This document shows positions 1 through 6,060 of a DNA stretch of 9,689 bases, in pieces. The notes under the pieces are model-generated. The model was not told the origin of the DNA. It did no database searches and saw only the letters and a list, made by a program, of their open reading frames with translations. A program made the position numbers and the translations under genes. Numbering within the stretch: the first letter of the stretch is position 1; each line of letters opens with the position of its first letter. The stretch covers positions 1 through 9,689 of the forward strand of contig JAEZWY010000184.1 in NCBI GenBank assembly GCA_023442905.1, given 5' to 3'. Origin of the DNA: Bacillota bacterium. GTDB lineage: Bacteria > Bacillota > Bacilli > Lactobacillales > Aerococcaceae.

Positions 1-539
1 CTGTTACCATGCGCAACGACAAGGACATCTTTACCTTCCTTTAAATCAGCTGCAATAAGGTCTTCCCAGTAAGGCATTGTTCGATTTAGAGTATCCTGCA
101 AACTTTCACCAGCTAATAAGTGGTCGATATCTAAGTCTTGATAACGTCGGTCAAAGGTATTGCTTGTGGCTTGTGGTGGACGTACATCATAGGAACGACG
201 CCAAATATGTACTTGGTTGTCACCGTGAATCGCAGCTGTTTCTGCTTTGTTTAAACCTTGAAGGGCACCGTAATGGCGCTCGTTCAACCGCCAGTGTTTG
301 TGGACTGGTAAATAAAGTTGATCTAGATTTTCTAGTGTATAAAAAGTTGTTTGAATGGCGCGTGTTAATAGGGAGGTATGTACGACATCAAAAGTTAAAC
401 CTTCTGCTTTAAGCGCGAGACCCGCTGACTTGGCTTCTTCTACTCCTAGTGGACTTAAGGCTGGATCTAACCAACCTGTAAACACATTTTGTAAGTTCAA
501 TTCACTTTGCCCGTGGCGGATAAATACTAATTTAGCCAT
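1..539 (-). CDS. gpmA: 2,3-bisphosphoglycerate-dependent phosphoglycerate mutase, 3' end outside window
   Basis: Interconverts 3- and 2-phosphoglycerate in glycolysis and gluconeogenesis in the cytosol. Reading the minus strand from the ATG at 539-537 gives 179 codons with no interruption before the window ends. Visible signatures of the histidine phosphatase fold are RHGQSELN with the phospho-accepting His9 and Arg8, the FTGWLDPALSPLG segment (20-32), Arg60, the LNERHYGALQG motif with acid Glu87, the HIWRRSYDVRPP block (111-122), and AHGN with the second catalytic His177. The family is usually about 230 residues, so some 50 C-terminal residues lie outside the window. The ribosome binding site is a moderate AAGGATG upstream of the ATG. 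It is divergent from the antiporter gene and has its own promoter at 591-619. The identification is firm; only the C-terminus is unseen. Confidence 0.96.
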   Translation of the reverse strand, partial: MAKLVFIRHGQSELNLQNVFTGWLDPALSPLGVEEAKSAGLALKAEGLTFDVVHTSLLTRAIQTTFYTLENLDQLYLPVHKHWRLNERHYGALQGLNKAETAAIHGDNQVHIWRRSYDVRPPQATSNTFDRRYQDLDIDHLLAGESLQDTLNRTMPYWEDLIAADLKEGKDVLVVAHGN

Positions 540-590
540 ATTGTCCCATCCTTTCATGGATACTTTTGACTGATTTTTAGGTTCACCTAC

Positions 591-619
591 ACTATACACC
601 CATGGCAAATTGATAGCAA
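591..619 (-). promoter_or_regulatory. Predicted sigma-A promoter of the phosphoglycerate mutase gene
   Basis: On the minus strand, TTGCTA (619-614) and TATAGT (596-591) are separated by exactly 17 bp, about 50 bp upstream of the start codon. Transcription would begin near 584. The match is close to the housekeeping consensus; no operator is evident. Confidence 0.6.
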
Positions 620-637
620 GAAATTGTCACTAAAGGC

Positions 638-666
638 TTGTCTTATATTGAAGAAAACCCTATACT
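638..666 (+). promoter_or_regulatory. Predicted sigma-A promoter of the antiporter leader
   Basis: TTGTCT (638-643) and TATACT (661-666) are separated by 17 bp. A start site near 673 would give a leader of about 140 nt before the antiporter ATG at 817. It runs back to back with the phosphoglycerate mutase promoter about 20 bp away, so the two could affect each other. Confidence 0.6.
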
Positions 667-672
667 AAGGAA

Positions 673-794
673 TATAGAAAAGGGAATGAGGTTCTCCCTG
701 GTCAAGTGGATGGTTATTGAAAATCATCTTATACCGAACCGCTGAAAGGCTGATGACTTCTGCAAGTAAAATTGCAGGACTGTCAGCTTTTTTT
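673..794 (+). ncRNA. Structured leader RNA, candidate cation-sensing riboswitch
   Basis: The leader between the predicted promoter and the antiporter gene can fold into hairpin A (AGGGA 681-685 with TCCCT 695-699), hairpin B (GATGGTT 709-715 with AATCATC 722-728) closed by a short GGT/ACC helix (700-702 with 733-735), and then a terminator hairpin (749-794). The loop of hairpin A contains GGTTC (690-694), fully complementary to GAACC at 736-740, which predicts a pseudoknot. GCTGA occurs twice (741-745 and 749-753), so the terminator's TCAGC arm has two possible partners. A compact pseudoknotted domain followed by a terminator and then the gene is typical of riboswitches. Because it precedes a cation:proton antiporter, the Na+-I class (DUF1646 motif) is the first candidate, but I could not compare it with that consensus. 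A structured leader is likely; the ligand is inference. Confidence 0.6.
749..794 (+). terminator. Intrinsic terminator inside the antiporter leader (attenuator)
   Basis: GCTGATG (749-755) pairs with TGTCAGC (781-787), and TTCTGCAA pairs with TTGCAGGA around a GTAAAA loop, with a small internal mismatch; seven Ts follow (788-794). It ends 10 nt before the AAGGAGG ribosome binding site (805-811), so it can only be a conditional, leader-regulated terminator of the gene it precedes. The opposite neighbour is transcribed away from it. Confidence 0.85.
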
Positions 795-816
795 GTGCCT
801 GCAAAAGGAGGAAAAG

Positions 817-1998
817 ATGTTACTATCGTTAGGATTTATGATTATTGTGGGTTATCTATTGGGGCGCTTGTTTGATGCCCTAAATTTACCTAGTTTAGTT
901 GGCTATATTATTGCGGGTCTATTAATGGGGCCGGCTATATTTAACTTGATTGGTCAGGAGACCTTAGCTATCTCAAGTGACTTAAGAAGAATTGCATTGG
1001 TGATTATCTTACTTAGAGCAGGCTTAAGTATTGATTTACAAGATTTGAAGAAAGTAGGACGTCCAGCCATATTGATGAGCTTCTTACCAGCTACCATAGA
1101 AATTATTGGTACGATGATATTAGCGCCACTATTTTTTGATATGTCTTACCTATCTGCAGCAATTCTAGGTACTGTTATTGCCGCTACATCACCAGCCGTT
1201 GTTGTTGCCCGTATGTTAGATCTAATGGGTAAGGGATATGGACAGGAAAAAGGGGTACCGCAGATGGTTCTGGCGGGTTCTTCTATGGATGATATCTTCG
1301 TCATCATTATTTTCACTGCTTTAACAGCCCTAGCCCAAACGGGGGAATTCCATTGGTTAAGTATGGTTGCCATGCCTACGTCTATTATATTAGGTATTGC
1401 TGGTGGCTTGGTGGTCGGTTGGCTACTATCCTTGCTAATTGAAAAATATCAACTATCAGGTGGTTATCCCGTTATTTTAACATTCGGTATTGCTATGCTA
1501 TTTGACGGACTTGAAAAAGAGATGACCGGGCCTATTGGTTTTTCAGCCTTGCTTGCAGTGATGGCTATGGGATTCATGATGCTTCAAGTTAATCCAGTTC
1601 AAGCTAAAGGCGTACAAATAGGTTTCAATCATTTGTGGCAGGCCTTTGAAATTGTTTTATTTGTATTAGTGGGCGCCAGTATGTCCATTGAATCAGTCAA
1701 AGACTCTGGCATGCTTGCAGTATTATTAATTATTTTATTATTAGTATTTAGGGCGGCTGGTGTTTTACTGTCTCTTGTAGGAACAAAATTAAATAAAGCA
1801 GAAAGATTATTTGCTGTTTTTGCCTATATACCTAAAGCGACCGTACAAGCCGCTATAGGTGCTGTACCCTTAGCTATGGGATTAGCAAGTGGTCAAACAA
1901 TCTTAACCATATCTGTTGTGGCTATTTTAGTGACCGCGCCTCTTGGTGCCATTCTGATTGATCAAACACACAATCGTCTATTAAAGGATGACCGATAA
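817..1998 (+). CDS. Cation:proton antiporter (CPA superfamily, Na+/H+ exchanger fold)
   Basis: Predicted integral membrane exchanger that trades cytosolic Na+ or K+ against protons. The 393-residue product is hydrophobic throughout, with roughly a dozen membrane segments. Characteristic elements are the LLRAGLSIDL segment (65-74), ATSPAVV (123-129) and the SSMDDIF motif (155-161); paired Asp158-Asp159 correspond to the ion-binding aspartates of electrogenic exchangers. The length suits a member with only the membrane domain; no RCK or TrkA-type regulatory domain follows. The ATG at 817 is chosen because AAGGAGG (805-811) lies 5 nt upstream; an in-frame TTG at 772 lies inside the leader terminator and is unlikely. 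Regulation is probably by the attenuator in the leader. The substrate cannot be told from sequence. Alternatives within the superfamily are a K+/H+ exchanger or an NhaP-like exchanger. Confidence 0.88.
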   Translation: MLLSLGFMIIVGYLLGRLFDALNLPSLVGYIIAGLLMGPAIFNLIGQETLAISSDLRRIALVIILLRAGLSIDLQDLKKVGRPAILMSFLPATIEIIGTMILAPLFFDMSYLSAAILGTVIAATSPAVVVARMLDLMGKGYGQEKGVPQMVLAGSSMDDIFVIIIFTALTALAQTGEFHWLSMVAMPTSIILGIAGGLVVGWLLSLLIEKYQLSGGYPVILTFGIAMLFDGLEKEMTGPIGFSALLAVMAMGFMMLQVNPVQAKGVQIGFNHLWQAFEIVLFVLVGASMSIESVKDSGMLAVLLIILLLVFRAAGVLLSLVGTKLNKAERLFAVFAYIPKATVQAAIGAVPLAMGLASGQTILTISVVAILVTAPLGAILIDQTHNRLLKDDR

Positions 1999-2005
1999 TA
2001 TATAG

Positions 2006-2043
2006 AAAAAGCTGGACTCGTAAAATGAGTACCAGCTTTTTTT
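2006..2043. terminator. Bidirectional intrinsic terminator between antiporter and dehydrogenase genes
   Basis: AAAAAGCTGG and ACTC (2006-2019) pair with GAGT and CCAGC plus a T run (2027-2043) around the loop GTAAAAT. The T tract serves the plus strand, and the A run at the left becomes a T tract on the minus strand. It lies between the convergent antiporter (stop 1998) and dehydrogenase (stop 2073) genes and can stop both. Confidence 0.88.
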
Positions 2044-2072
2044 GAGTAGAGAATGTGTAAAATATGAATGAA

Positions 2073-2840
2073 TTAAAATGGTGCAGTGAAACCGCCATCT
2101 ACGGTAATGATATCACCGTTAATGAACTTAGCATCGTCTGAAGCTAAGAAGACTGCTGCATGGGCAATATCTTCTGGATGACCAATGCCAGGGTTTAGGG
2201 CACTCACGCCTCCGATACGGCTGTTGCCAAAGTCACTTAAATCTGTCATCGTTGAAGCGATATTTGTAGCAATAGCACCTGGCGCAATCCCATTCACCCG
2301 GATGTTTTGTTTGGTATACATAAATGCGGTTGATTTTGTCATTGCAGATACGGCATGTTTAGAAGCAACATAGGTTGTTCCTGCAACACCATGGATTAAG
2401 CCCCCGATAGAAGTGATGTTGATGATGTTACCTGGTTTATCTTCGTTGAGCCAATAATTAATTGCTGCACGCATCCCATACATGACGCCATTCACGTTAA
2501 CTGCGATAACCCGGTCAAACTTTTCGGTATCAATTTCAGCAACGGGTTCGTTTTTATCCATGATACCGGCATTGTTGACTAAAATATCTAATCCACCATA
2601 GGTATCGATGGCTGTTTGGATAGTAGCGACTACCTGATCGTTGTCTGATACATCTACTTGAACAGCAGATGCTTGACCACCACCAGCAATAATTCCTTCA
2701 GCAACAGTTTCAGCACCTGACATATCATAATCTGCGACGATTACTTTAGCACCTTCTTTAGCGTATATTTCTGCAATACCCTTACCAATTCCCGAGGCAG
2801 CCCCTGTAACGACGGCTACTTTATCTAATAATTTTGTCAT
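2073..2840 (-). CDS. Short-chain dehydrogenase/reductase (SDR), classical type
   Basis: A soluble NAD(P)-dependent oxidoreductase of 255 residues, the usual length for classical SDRs. Features in order are the Rossmann glycine motif TGAASGIG (12-19), an acidic residue after the second strand (VADYD, Asp37) that favours NAD(H) over NADP(H), VDVSD (62-66), NNAG (89-92), Asn114, and the catalytic Ser144, Tyr157 and Lys161 (YVASK), then the PGAI cofactor segment (187-190) and the closing NGDIITVDGG (241-250). All four members of the Asn-Ser-Tyr-Lys tetrad are present, so it should be active. CCTCCT at 2847-2852 is a strong minus-strand ribosome binding site that fixes the ATG at 2840. A TATAAT-like -10 lies at 2957-2952 without a good -35. 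The substrate is not readable; glucose dehydrogenase-like, acetoin/diacetyl reductase-like or 3-oxoacyl reductase-like labels are all possible. Confidence 0.9.
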   Translation of the reverse strand: MTKLLDKVAVVTGAASGIGKGIAEIYAKEGAKVIVADYDMSGAETVAEGIIAGGGQASAVQVDVSDNDQVVATIQTAIDTYGGLDILVNNAGIMDKNEPVAEIDTEKFDRVIAVNVNGVMYGMRAAINYWLNEDKPGNIINITSIGGLIHGVAGTTYVASKHAVSAMTKSTAFMYTKQNIRVNGIAPGAIATNIASTMTDLSDFGNSRIGGVSALNPGIGHPEDIAHAAVFLASDDAKFINGDIITVDGGFTAPF

Positions 2841-3008
2841 GATAATCCTCCTAAGATTGTCGACCGATCATATGTTCAAGCATTTACAAATTAGACTAAA
2901 AAAATAATAATATAAGTTGTTTTGTTTAATGTAAGCCCTTTCCTATCTACAATTATATTGTAAGAAATTTCGCAAATTATTGCTAGTTTTATCATCACAA
3001 AATCGAAA

Positions 3009-3060
3009 TAAAAAACATGCACTTGTCATTGATAGTGTACTATCAAGTTAAAGCGCATGT
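3009..3060 (-). terminator. Intrinsic terminator downstream of the Old Yellow Enzyme gene
   Basis: On the minus strand, ACATGC plus CTT pair with AAG plus GCATGT (outer arms 3060-3052 and 3023-3015), enclosing a second helix TTGATAGT/ACTATCAA (3029-3046), followed by a run of Ts (A run at 3010-3015 on the plus strand). It lies 77 bp past the OYE stop codon and before the dehydrogenase gene, so it separates the two minus-strand genes. The inner 18-bp near-perfect palindrome could also serve as a protein-binding site. Confidence 0.75.
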
Positions 3061-3136
3061 TATATAAGGGATTTGGATTTTCCTAGTGCTTAGTATAGCT
3101 AATAAACGTTCAGCTACAATTAGATAATATATTGAA

Positions 3137-4339
3137 CTATTTTTTCACATCATAATTATTTTCGTGTTCACGTAATTTATCACGGGCTTCTTTTGGTAAA
3201 CCTTTACCGTAATCCATCATACGAACGATATCCTTGAAGGCCGCTTTGGGAATAGCTAAGTCATCGATATCTTTATTGGTTAGCTGTAAGTCGATTTCAT
3301 CAGCTTTTCCAGCAGTCAACTTGTTAACAAAGTCAGGTTCTGTGATGAATGGGGAAGACATGCCCACCATATCTGCGTATTGGATAGCTTCCATGGCTTT
3401 CCCTGGAGAATTAATACCGCCTGTTGCCATCATTACCACACGGCCATTTAAGTGGTCATGGACAATTTTATTGACAGGTTGACCGTAATATTGGCCTTTA
3501 GCACGAACGGTGTGTTGGAAGATGTTTTGTCCCCAAGAGGCAATGGCTAAGTAGTCTAAGTCTGCCACTTCAAGGATCCAGTCCACCCATTGGTTAAATT
3601 CTTCAACAGTATAGCCGATTTCATTCCCGCGTGTTTCTTCAGGCGTACCGCGGAACCCAAGAATAAAGCCTTCAGGCGCTTCTTCATTGATGACTTTTTG
3701 AACTTCTTTAAAGACTTCTAAGCCAAAACGTGCCCGGTTTTCTAAAGTATGGCTACCATATTCATCTGTCCGTTGGTTTGAGTAAGGGGAGAAGAAAGTC
3801 TGCATGAGTAAGCGTTGGGCTGCAGAAATCTCTACACCAGTAAAACCTGCTTTAATCGCACGGCGGGTTGCATCACCGTATTGACGGATCACTTGTTTAA
3901 TTTTTCGTGGTGACATTTCGAGCACTTGGTGGTCGATTGGTGTGTGCAATGTCTGCGGACTTGGACCGTAAACAGTATAGTAATCAAGAATTGCTTGATT
4001 GGCAAAACGACCAGCATGGGTTAGTTGCAGAATAGCTTTAGCACCCTCAGCTTGCATTGCGTCAGCCATTTTGCTTAAACCAGGAATGGCGCGATCATCG
4101 TCAGCTGAGAAACCATATTCAAATAATTGACCATAAGGCTCAATATAAGCAGCACCTGTCACTTGGATAGGGGCAGATTTGGCCCGACGACTGGCGTAAT
4201 CAAGGTCTTCTTGGGTAATGAAACCCTCTTGAGTAGAAGAGTTGGTAACGATTGGAGATAATGCAAAGCGGTTTTCAAGGACTTGACCGTTGGGTAGGGT
4301 CACTGGTTCTAATAATGTCTTATAATCTTGTGTCATCAT
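3137..4339 (-). CDS. Old Yellow Enzyme-like NADH-dependent flavin oxidoreductase
   Basis: An FMN-dependent TIM-barrel oxidoreductase of 400 residues. The N-terminus PNGQVLENRFALSPI (16-30) is the standard start of the family; QLTHAGR (105-111), NQRTDEYG (188-195), LENRARF (199-205) and the phosphate-binding ATGGI (305-309) are all present. The segment that normally reads like E-I-H-G-A-(N/H) in this family reads EISAAQ here (170-175), with Ser172 and Gln175 where the substrate-binding His and Asn/His usually sit. It may therefore not be a typical enone reductase. Two adjacent ATGs (4339 and 4336) are possible; the first has AAAGGA 6 nt upstream and is used. It diverges from the luciferase-like gene across an inverted-repeat-rich region. 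OYE and luciferase-like genes are known companions of SirTM operons, which supports a role in the redox side of that system. The physiological substrate is unknown. Confidence 0.88.
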   Translation of the reverse strand: MMTQDYKTLLEPVTLPNGQVLENRFALSPIVTNSSTQEGFITQEDLDYASRRAKSAPIQVTGAAYIEPYGQLFEYGFSADDDRAIPGLSKMADAMQAEGAKAILQLTHAGRFANQAILDYYTVYGPSPQTLHTPIDHQVLEMSPRKIKQVIRQYGDATRRAIKAGFTGVEISAAQRLLMQTFFSPYSNQRTDEYGSHTLENRARFGLEVFKEVQKVINEEAPEGFILGFRGTPEETRGNEIGYTVEEFNQWVDWILEVADLDYLAIASWGQNIFQHTVRAKGQYYGQPVNKIVHDHLNGRVVMMATGGINSPGKAMEAIQYADMVGMSSPFITEPDFVNKLTAGKADEIDLQLTNKDIDDLAIPKAAFKDIVRMMDYGKGLPKEARDKLREHENNYDVKK

Positions 4340-4355
4340 TTGATTTCCTTTCTAT

Positions 4356-4406
4356 GAACGCATACGAAGTGAATGTTTGAAAAATGCATATTTTGTATGC
4401 GTATTC
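4356..4406. promoter_or_regulatory. Paired inverted repeat in the OYE/luciferase-like divergent region
   Basis: ACGCATAC (4358-4365) and its exact complement GTATGCGT (4395-4402) have centres 37 bp apart; the outer flanks (GA on the left, ATTC on the right) continue the dyad with a two-base offset. A third half-site, GCATA (4386-4390), can pair with TATGC (4396-4400). The elements sit directly upstream of the OYE ribosome binding site, where a repressor or activator would act. I found no convincing -35/-10 pair for the OYE gene itself. The function is inferred from symmetry and position only. Confidence 0.4.
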
Positions 4407-4429
4407 AAAAAAGCATTTTATGGAAACAT

Positions 4430-4458
4430 TTGAACAGTTTATATGATATCATGATAAT
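4430..4458 (+). promoter_or_regulatory. Predicted promoter of the luciferase-like gene with palindrome in the spacer
   Basis: TTGAAC (4430-4435) and GATAAT (4453-4458) are separated by 17 bp. The last ten bases of the spacer form the perfect palindrome ATGATATCAT (4443-4452), which touches the -10 box. Transcription would start near 4465, giving a leader of about 80 nt. A weaker alternative is TTGTGA (4484-4489) with TAGTAT (4507-4512). Confidence 0.5.
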
Positions 4459-4475
4459 AGTTAAAAAGGCTAGTC

Positions 4476-4516
4476 CTGTTATTTGTGAATAGAATTATAA
4501 ACTCGTAGTATAACAG
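4476..4516 (+). repeat. Inverted repeat in the luciferase-like gene leader
   Basis: CTGTTAT (4476-4482) and ATAACAG (4510-4516) are exact complements separated by 27 nt and lie just before the AAAGGAG ribosome binding site (4528-4534). It could be a leader hairpin or a pair of operator half-sites; neither can be shown here. Confidence 0.35.
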
Positions 4517-4543
4517 TTTGTAAAAGTAAAGGAGTACAGATTC

Positions 4544-5554
4544 ATGACGGATACAGTGAAATTTAATATCCTTGATTTCGTCGCTCGTGACCTAGGAAAA
4601 AATGACACAGACGCTTACAATGATACCCTTCATTTAGCTAAAAGGGCAGAAGAATTGGGCTATCATCGTTTTTGGTTTGCTGAACACCATAGTTTAGCAG
4701 CCTACCCATCGGCTGCCCCCGAAATCATGATGACTTATCTATTAAGTCAGACTAAGCGGCTTAAATTCGGATCAGGTGGGGTGATGCTACCTCATTATGC
4801 CCCATTAAAAGTGGCAGAGGTTTTTAATACGATTGCCCATTTATATCCTGGTCGTGTAGATTTAGGCATGGGCAATAATCCAGGCCGCCAAGCGGTTCGA
4901 GATGCTTTAGACAGCAATCTTAAGGGTTACAAAGATAACGAAGAAGCCATGCGGGAAGTAAGGGGTTTTGTTAGCCAAGCACCCAATAACTATGGCGACC
5001 TGCAAGTCTATCCAAGACCTGCTACACCACCAACCTTGTGGACCTTATCAGCCAGTGAAGCATCTGCTTATAAGGCAGCCCGCTTAGGCATTGGCTACGT
5101 CTACAGTTTATTGTTTAACCAGGATGAGGATGCTATTGAAGCAGCTGGGCGGATTGCGAAAATCTATCGTGACAACTTCCAACCATCAGTCACTTTATCT
5201 AAGCCTCAATTTATGGTTTCAGCCTTCATTGCTGTTGTGCCAGAGGGAACTGATATCAAGCCACTTCAGCGAGCTTTTGAGCTATGGATTCTTGGGAAAA
5301 AAGACTACAGTGAATTTGACCACTTGCCAACGATTGAAGAAGCAGCCAATTATCAATTTACGGAAGCCGACCATGCGAAAATGGCCCGTAACCGTAAAAA
5401 ACTGATTATCGGAGATATTCAACAAGTCAAAGGTCAAATCGAGCAAATTATTCAGCTGACAGCTGCCGATGAATTTATGGTCATTCCAACTGTCCCAGGC
5501 GTCGAGCGCCGGCAAGAACATTTAGAATTGATTGCTCAAGCTTTTGATTTATAG
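4544..5554 (+). CDS. Luciferase-like flavin-dependent monooxygenase (LLM class)
   Basis: A 336-residue member of the bacterial luciferase-like superfamily, which uses reduced flavin (FMN or F420 types exist) and oxygen for oxidations. Visible family marks are LAKRAEELGYHRFWFAEHH (31-49), the GSGGVMLPHYAPLKVAEVF block (76-94) and GRVDLGMG followed by NNPG (103-114). Relatives usually have G-R-A-P-G at the last position, so Asn111-Asn112 is a variation near the active site. AAAGGAG at 4528-4534 supports the ATG at 4544. It diverges from the OYE gene and runs toward the GcvH-L gene, 164 bp downstream, with no terminator between, so read-through into the ADP-ribosylation operon is possible. This pairing matches known extended SirTM operons. 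A partner flavin reductase is not obvious here, although OYE may fill that role. Nothing indicates bioluminescence. The substrate is unknown. Confidence 0.88.
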   Translation: MTDTVKFNILDFVARDLGKNDTDAYNDTLHLAKRAEELGYHRFWFAEHHSLAAYPSAAPEIMMTYLLSQTKRLKFGSGGVMLPHYAPLKVAEVFNTIAHLYPGRVDLGMGNNPGRQAVRDALDSNLKGYKDNEEAMREVRGFVSQAPNNYGDLQVYPRPATPPTLWTLSASEASAYKAARLGIGYVYSLLFNQDEDAIEAAGRIAKIYRDNFQPSVTLSKPQFMVSAFIAVVPEGTDIKPLQRAFELWILGKKDYSEFDHLPTIEEAANYQFTEADHAKMARNRKKLIIGDIQQVKGQIEQIIQLTAADEFMVIPTVPGVERRQEHLELIAQAFDL

Positions 5555-5718
5555 TCTTGATCTAGAGAATATGTGTATAGCATCAGCTAAATTTTAAAAC
5601 TATATTCTATAGTACAATCATCACAAATGAAACATTAGCCAAGCAAGTAAAAACATGCTACAAAAAAAATAAATAAGAAAAATATAACAAAACAATCAAT
5701 CTTTTAGGAGGAAACAAC
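5555..5718 (+). promoter_or_regulatory. Leader region of the GcvH-L operon with imperfect dyad
   Basis: TAGAGAATAT (5563-5572) and ATATTCTATA (5602-5611) are complementary at 9 of 10 positions, with 29 nt between. TACAAT at 5613-5618 could be a -10 but no matching -35 is seen. From about 5650 to 5700 the sequence is extremely A-rich and ends in AGGAGG (5706-5711), 7 nt before the GcvH-L ATG. No terminator is seen after the luciferase-like gene. The operon may be driven from upstream, from a regulated weak promoter here, or both. Confidence 0.35.
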
Positions 5719-6057
5719 ATGCGCAAACTAGCAAATTACTTATGGGTAGAACAAAACGGAGACGAATTCACATTTATCATGACACCAGAATTGCAAGATG
5801 ATATTGGTACCGTTGGCTACGTAGAATTTATCACCAAAGAGGGTGACCAAGTCGAAGAAAACCAAGCCATCTTAAACTTAGAAGCATCTAAAACAGTCTT
5901 AGAACTGCAAGCGCCATTAGCAGGAACCATCACAGCCATCAACAAGGCGACAGAAGACGCACCAGAACAATTAAACTCAGAAAAAGCCGATGAAAGCTGG
6001 GTTTACAAAATGACCAACATAGACCAAGACGCCTACGACAAACTACCAGAAGCCTAG
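5719..6057 (+). CDS. gcvH-L: GcvH-L, lipoyl carrier protein of the SirTM ADP-ribosylation system
   Basis: A 112-residue lipoyl-domain protein related to the H protein of glycine cleavage but shorter than canonical GcvH (about 125-130). GYVEFITKEGDQVEENQ (33-49) is the first half of the fold, and NLEASKTVLELQAPLAG (53-69) holds the lipoyl lysine, Lys58, in a Glu-Ala-Ser-Lys-Thr context. In SirTM operons this carrier is lipoylated by LplA2 and then ADP-ribosylated by SirTM. A modified aspartate near position 27 has been proposed in the streptococcal protein; here Asp27-Asp28 lie in ELQDDIG (24-30). No glycine decarboxylase or aminomethyltransferase gene lies in the window, so a glycine cleavage role is not indicated. 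The strong AGGAGG 7 nt upstream fixes the start. The gene is unusually rich in C-ending codons. The next gene starts 3 nt after the stop, implying tight coupling. Confidence 0.93.
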   Translation: MRKLANYLWVEQNGDEFTFIMTPELQDDIGTVGYVEFITKEGDQVEENQAILNLEASKTVLELQAPLAGTITAINKATEDAPEQLNSEKADESWVYKMTNIDQDAYDKLPEA

Positions 6058-6060
6058 CAC

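Noticed and set aside
77..573. Plus-strand open frames over the left end
   Set aside because: They run antisense to an uninterrupted phosphoglycerate mutase frame with all catalytic motifs.
749..787. CTGATGA in the antiporter leader as a hammerhead ribozyme core
   Set aside because: The matching GAAA core segment and cleavage-site helix are missing; the bases are better explained as the left arm of a terminator.
772..816. Upstream TTG start for the antiporter adding 15 residues
   Set aside because: It lies within the terminator hairpin with no ribosome binding site, whereas the ATG at 817 has AAGGAGG at ideal spacing and begins directly with the first membrane segment.
2930..2942. Possible catabolite-responsive element TGTAAGCCCTTTC upstream of the dehydrogenase gene
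   Set aside because: It matches the cre consensus except at the central CG dinucleotide, which is the most conserved part, so CcpA binding is doubtful.
5091..5521. Open frames on both strands within the luciferase-like gene
   Set aside because: They are out-of-frame shadows without ribosome binding sites or recognisable domains; the same holds for 1146-1373, 2185-2373, 3234-3482 and 8492-8698.
4544..5554. Bioluminescence gene (luxA/luxB)
   Set aside because: Only the superfamily fold is shared; no second luciferase subunit or fatty acid reductase genes are present.
5719..6057. Glycine cleavage system H protein
   Set aside because: It is shorter, has EASKT instead of ESVKA around the lysine, and its neighbours are SirTM, macrodomain and LplA2 rather than glycine cleavage genes.
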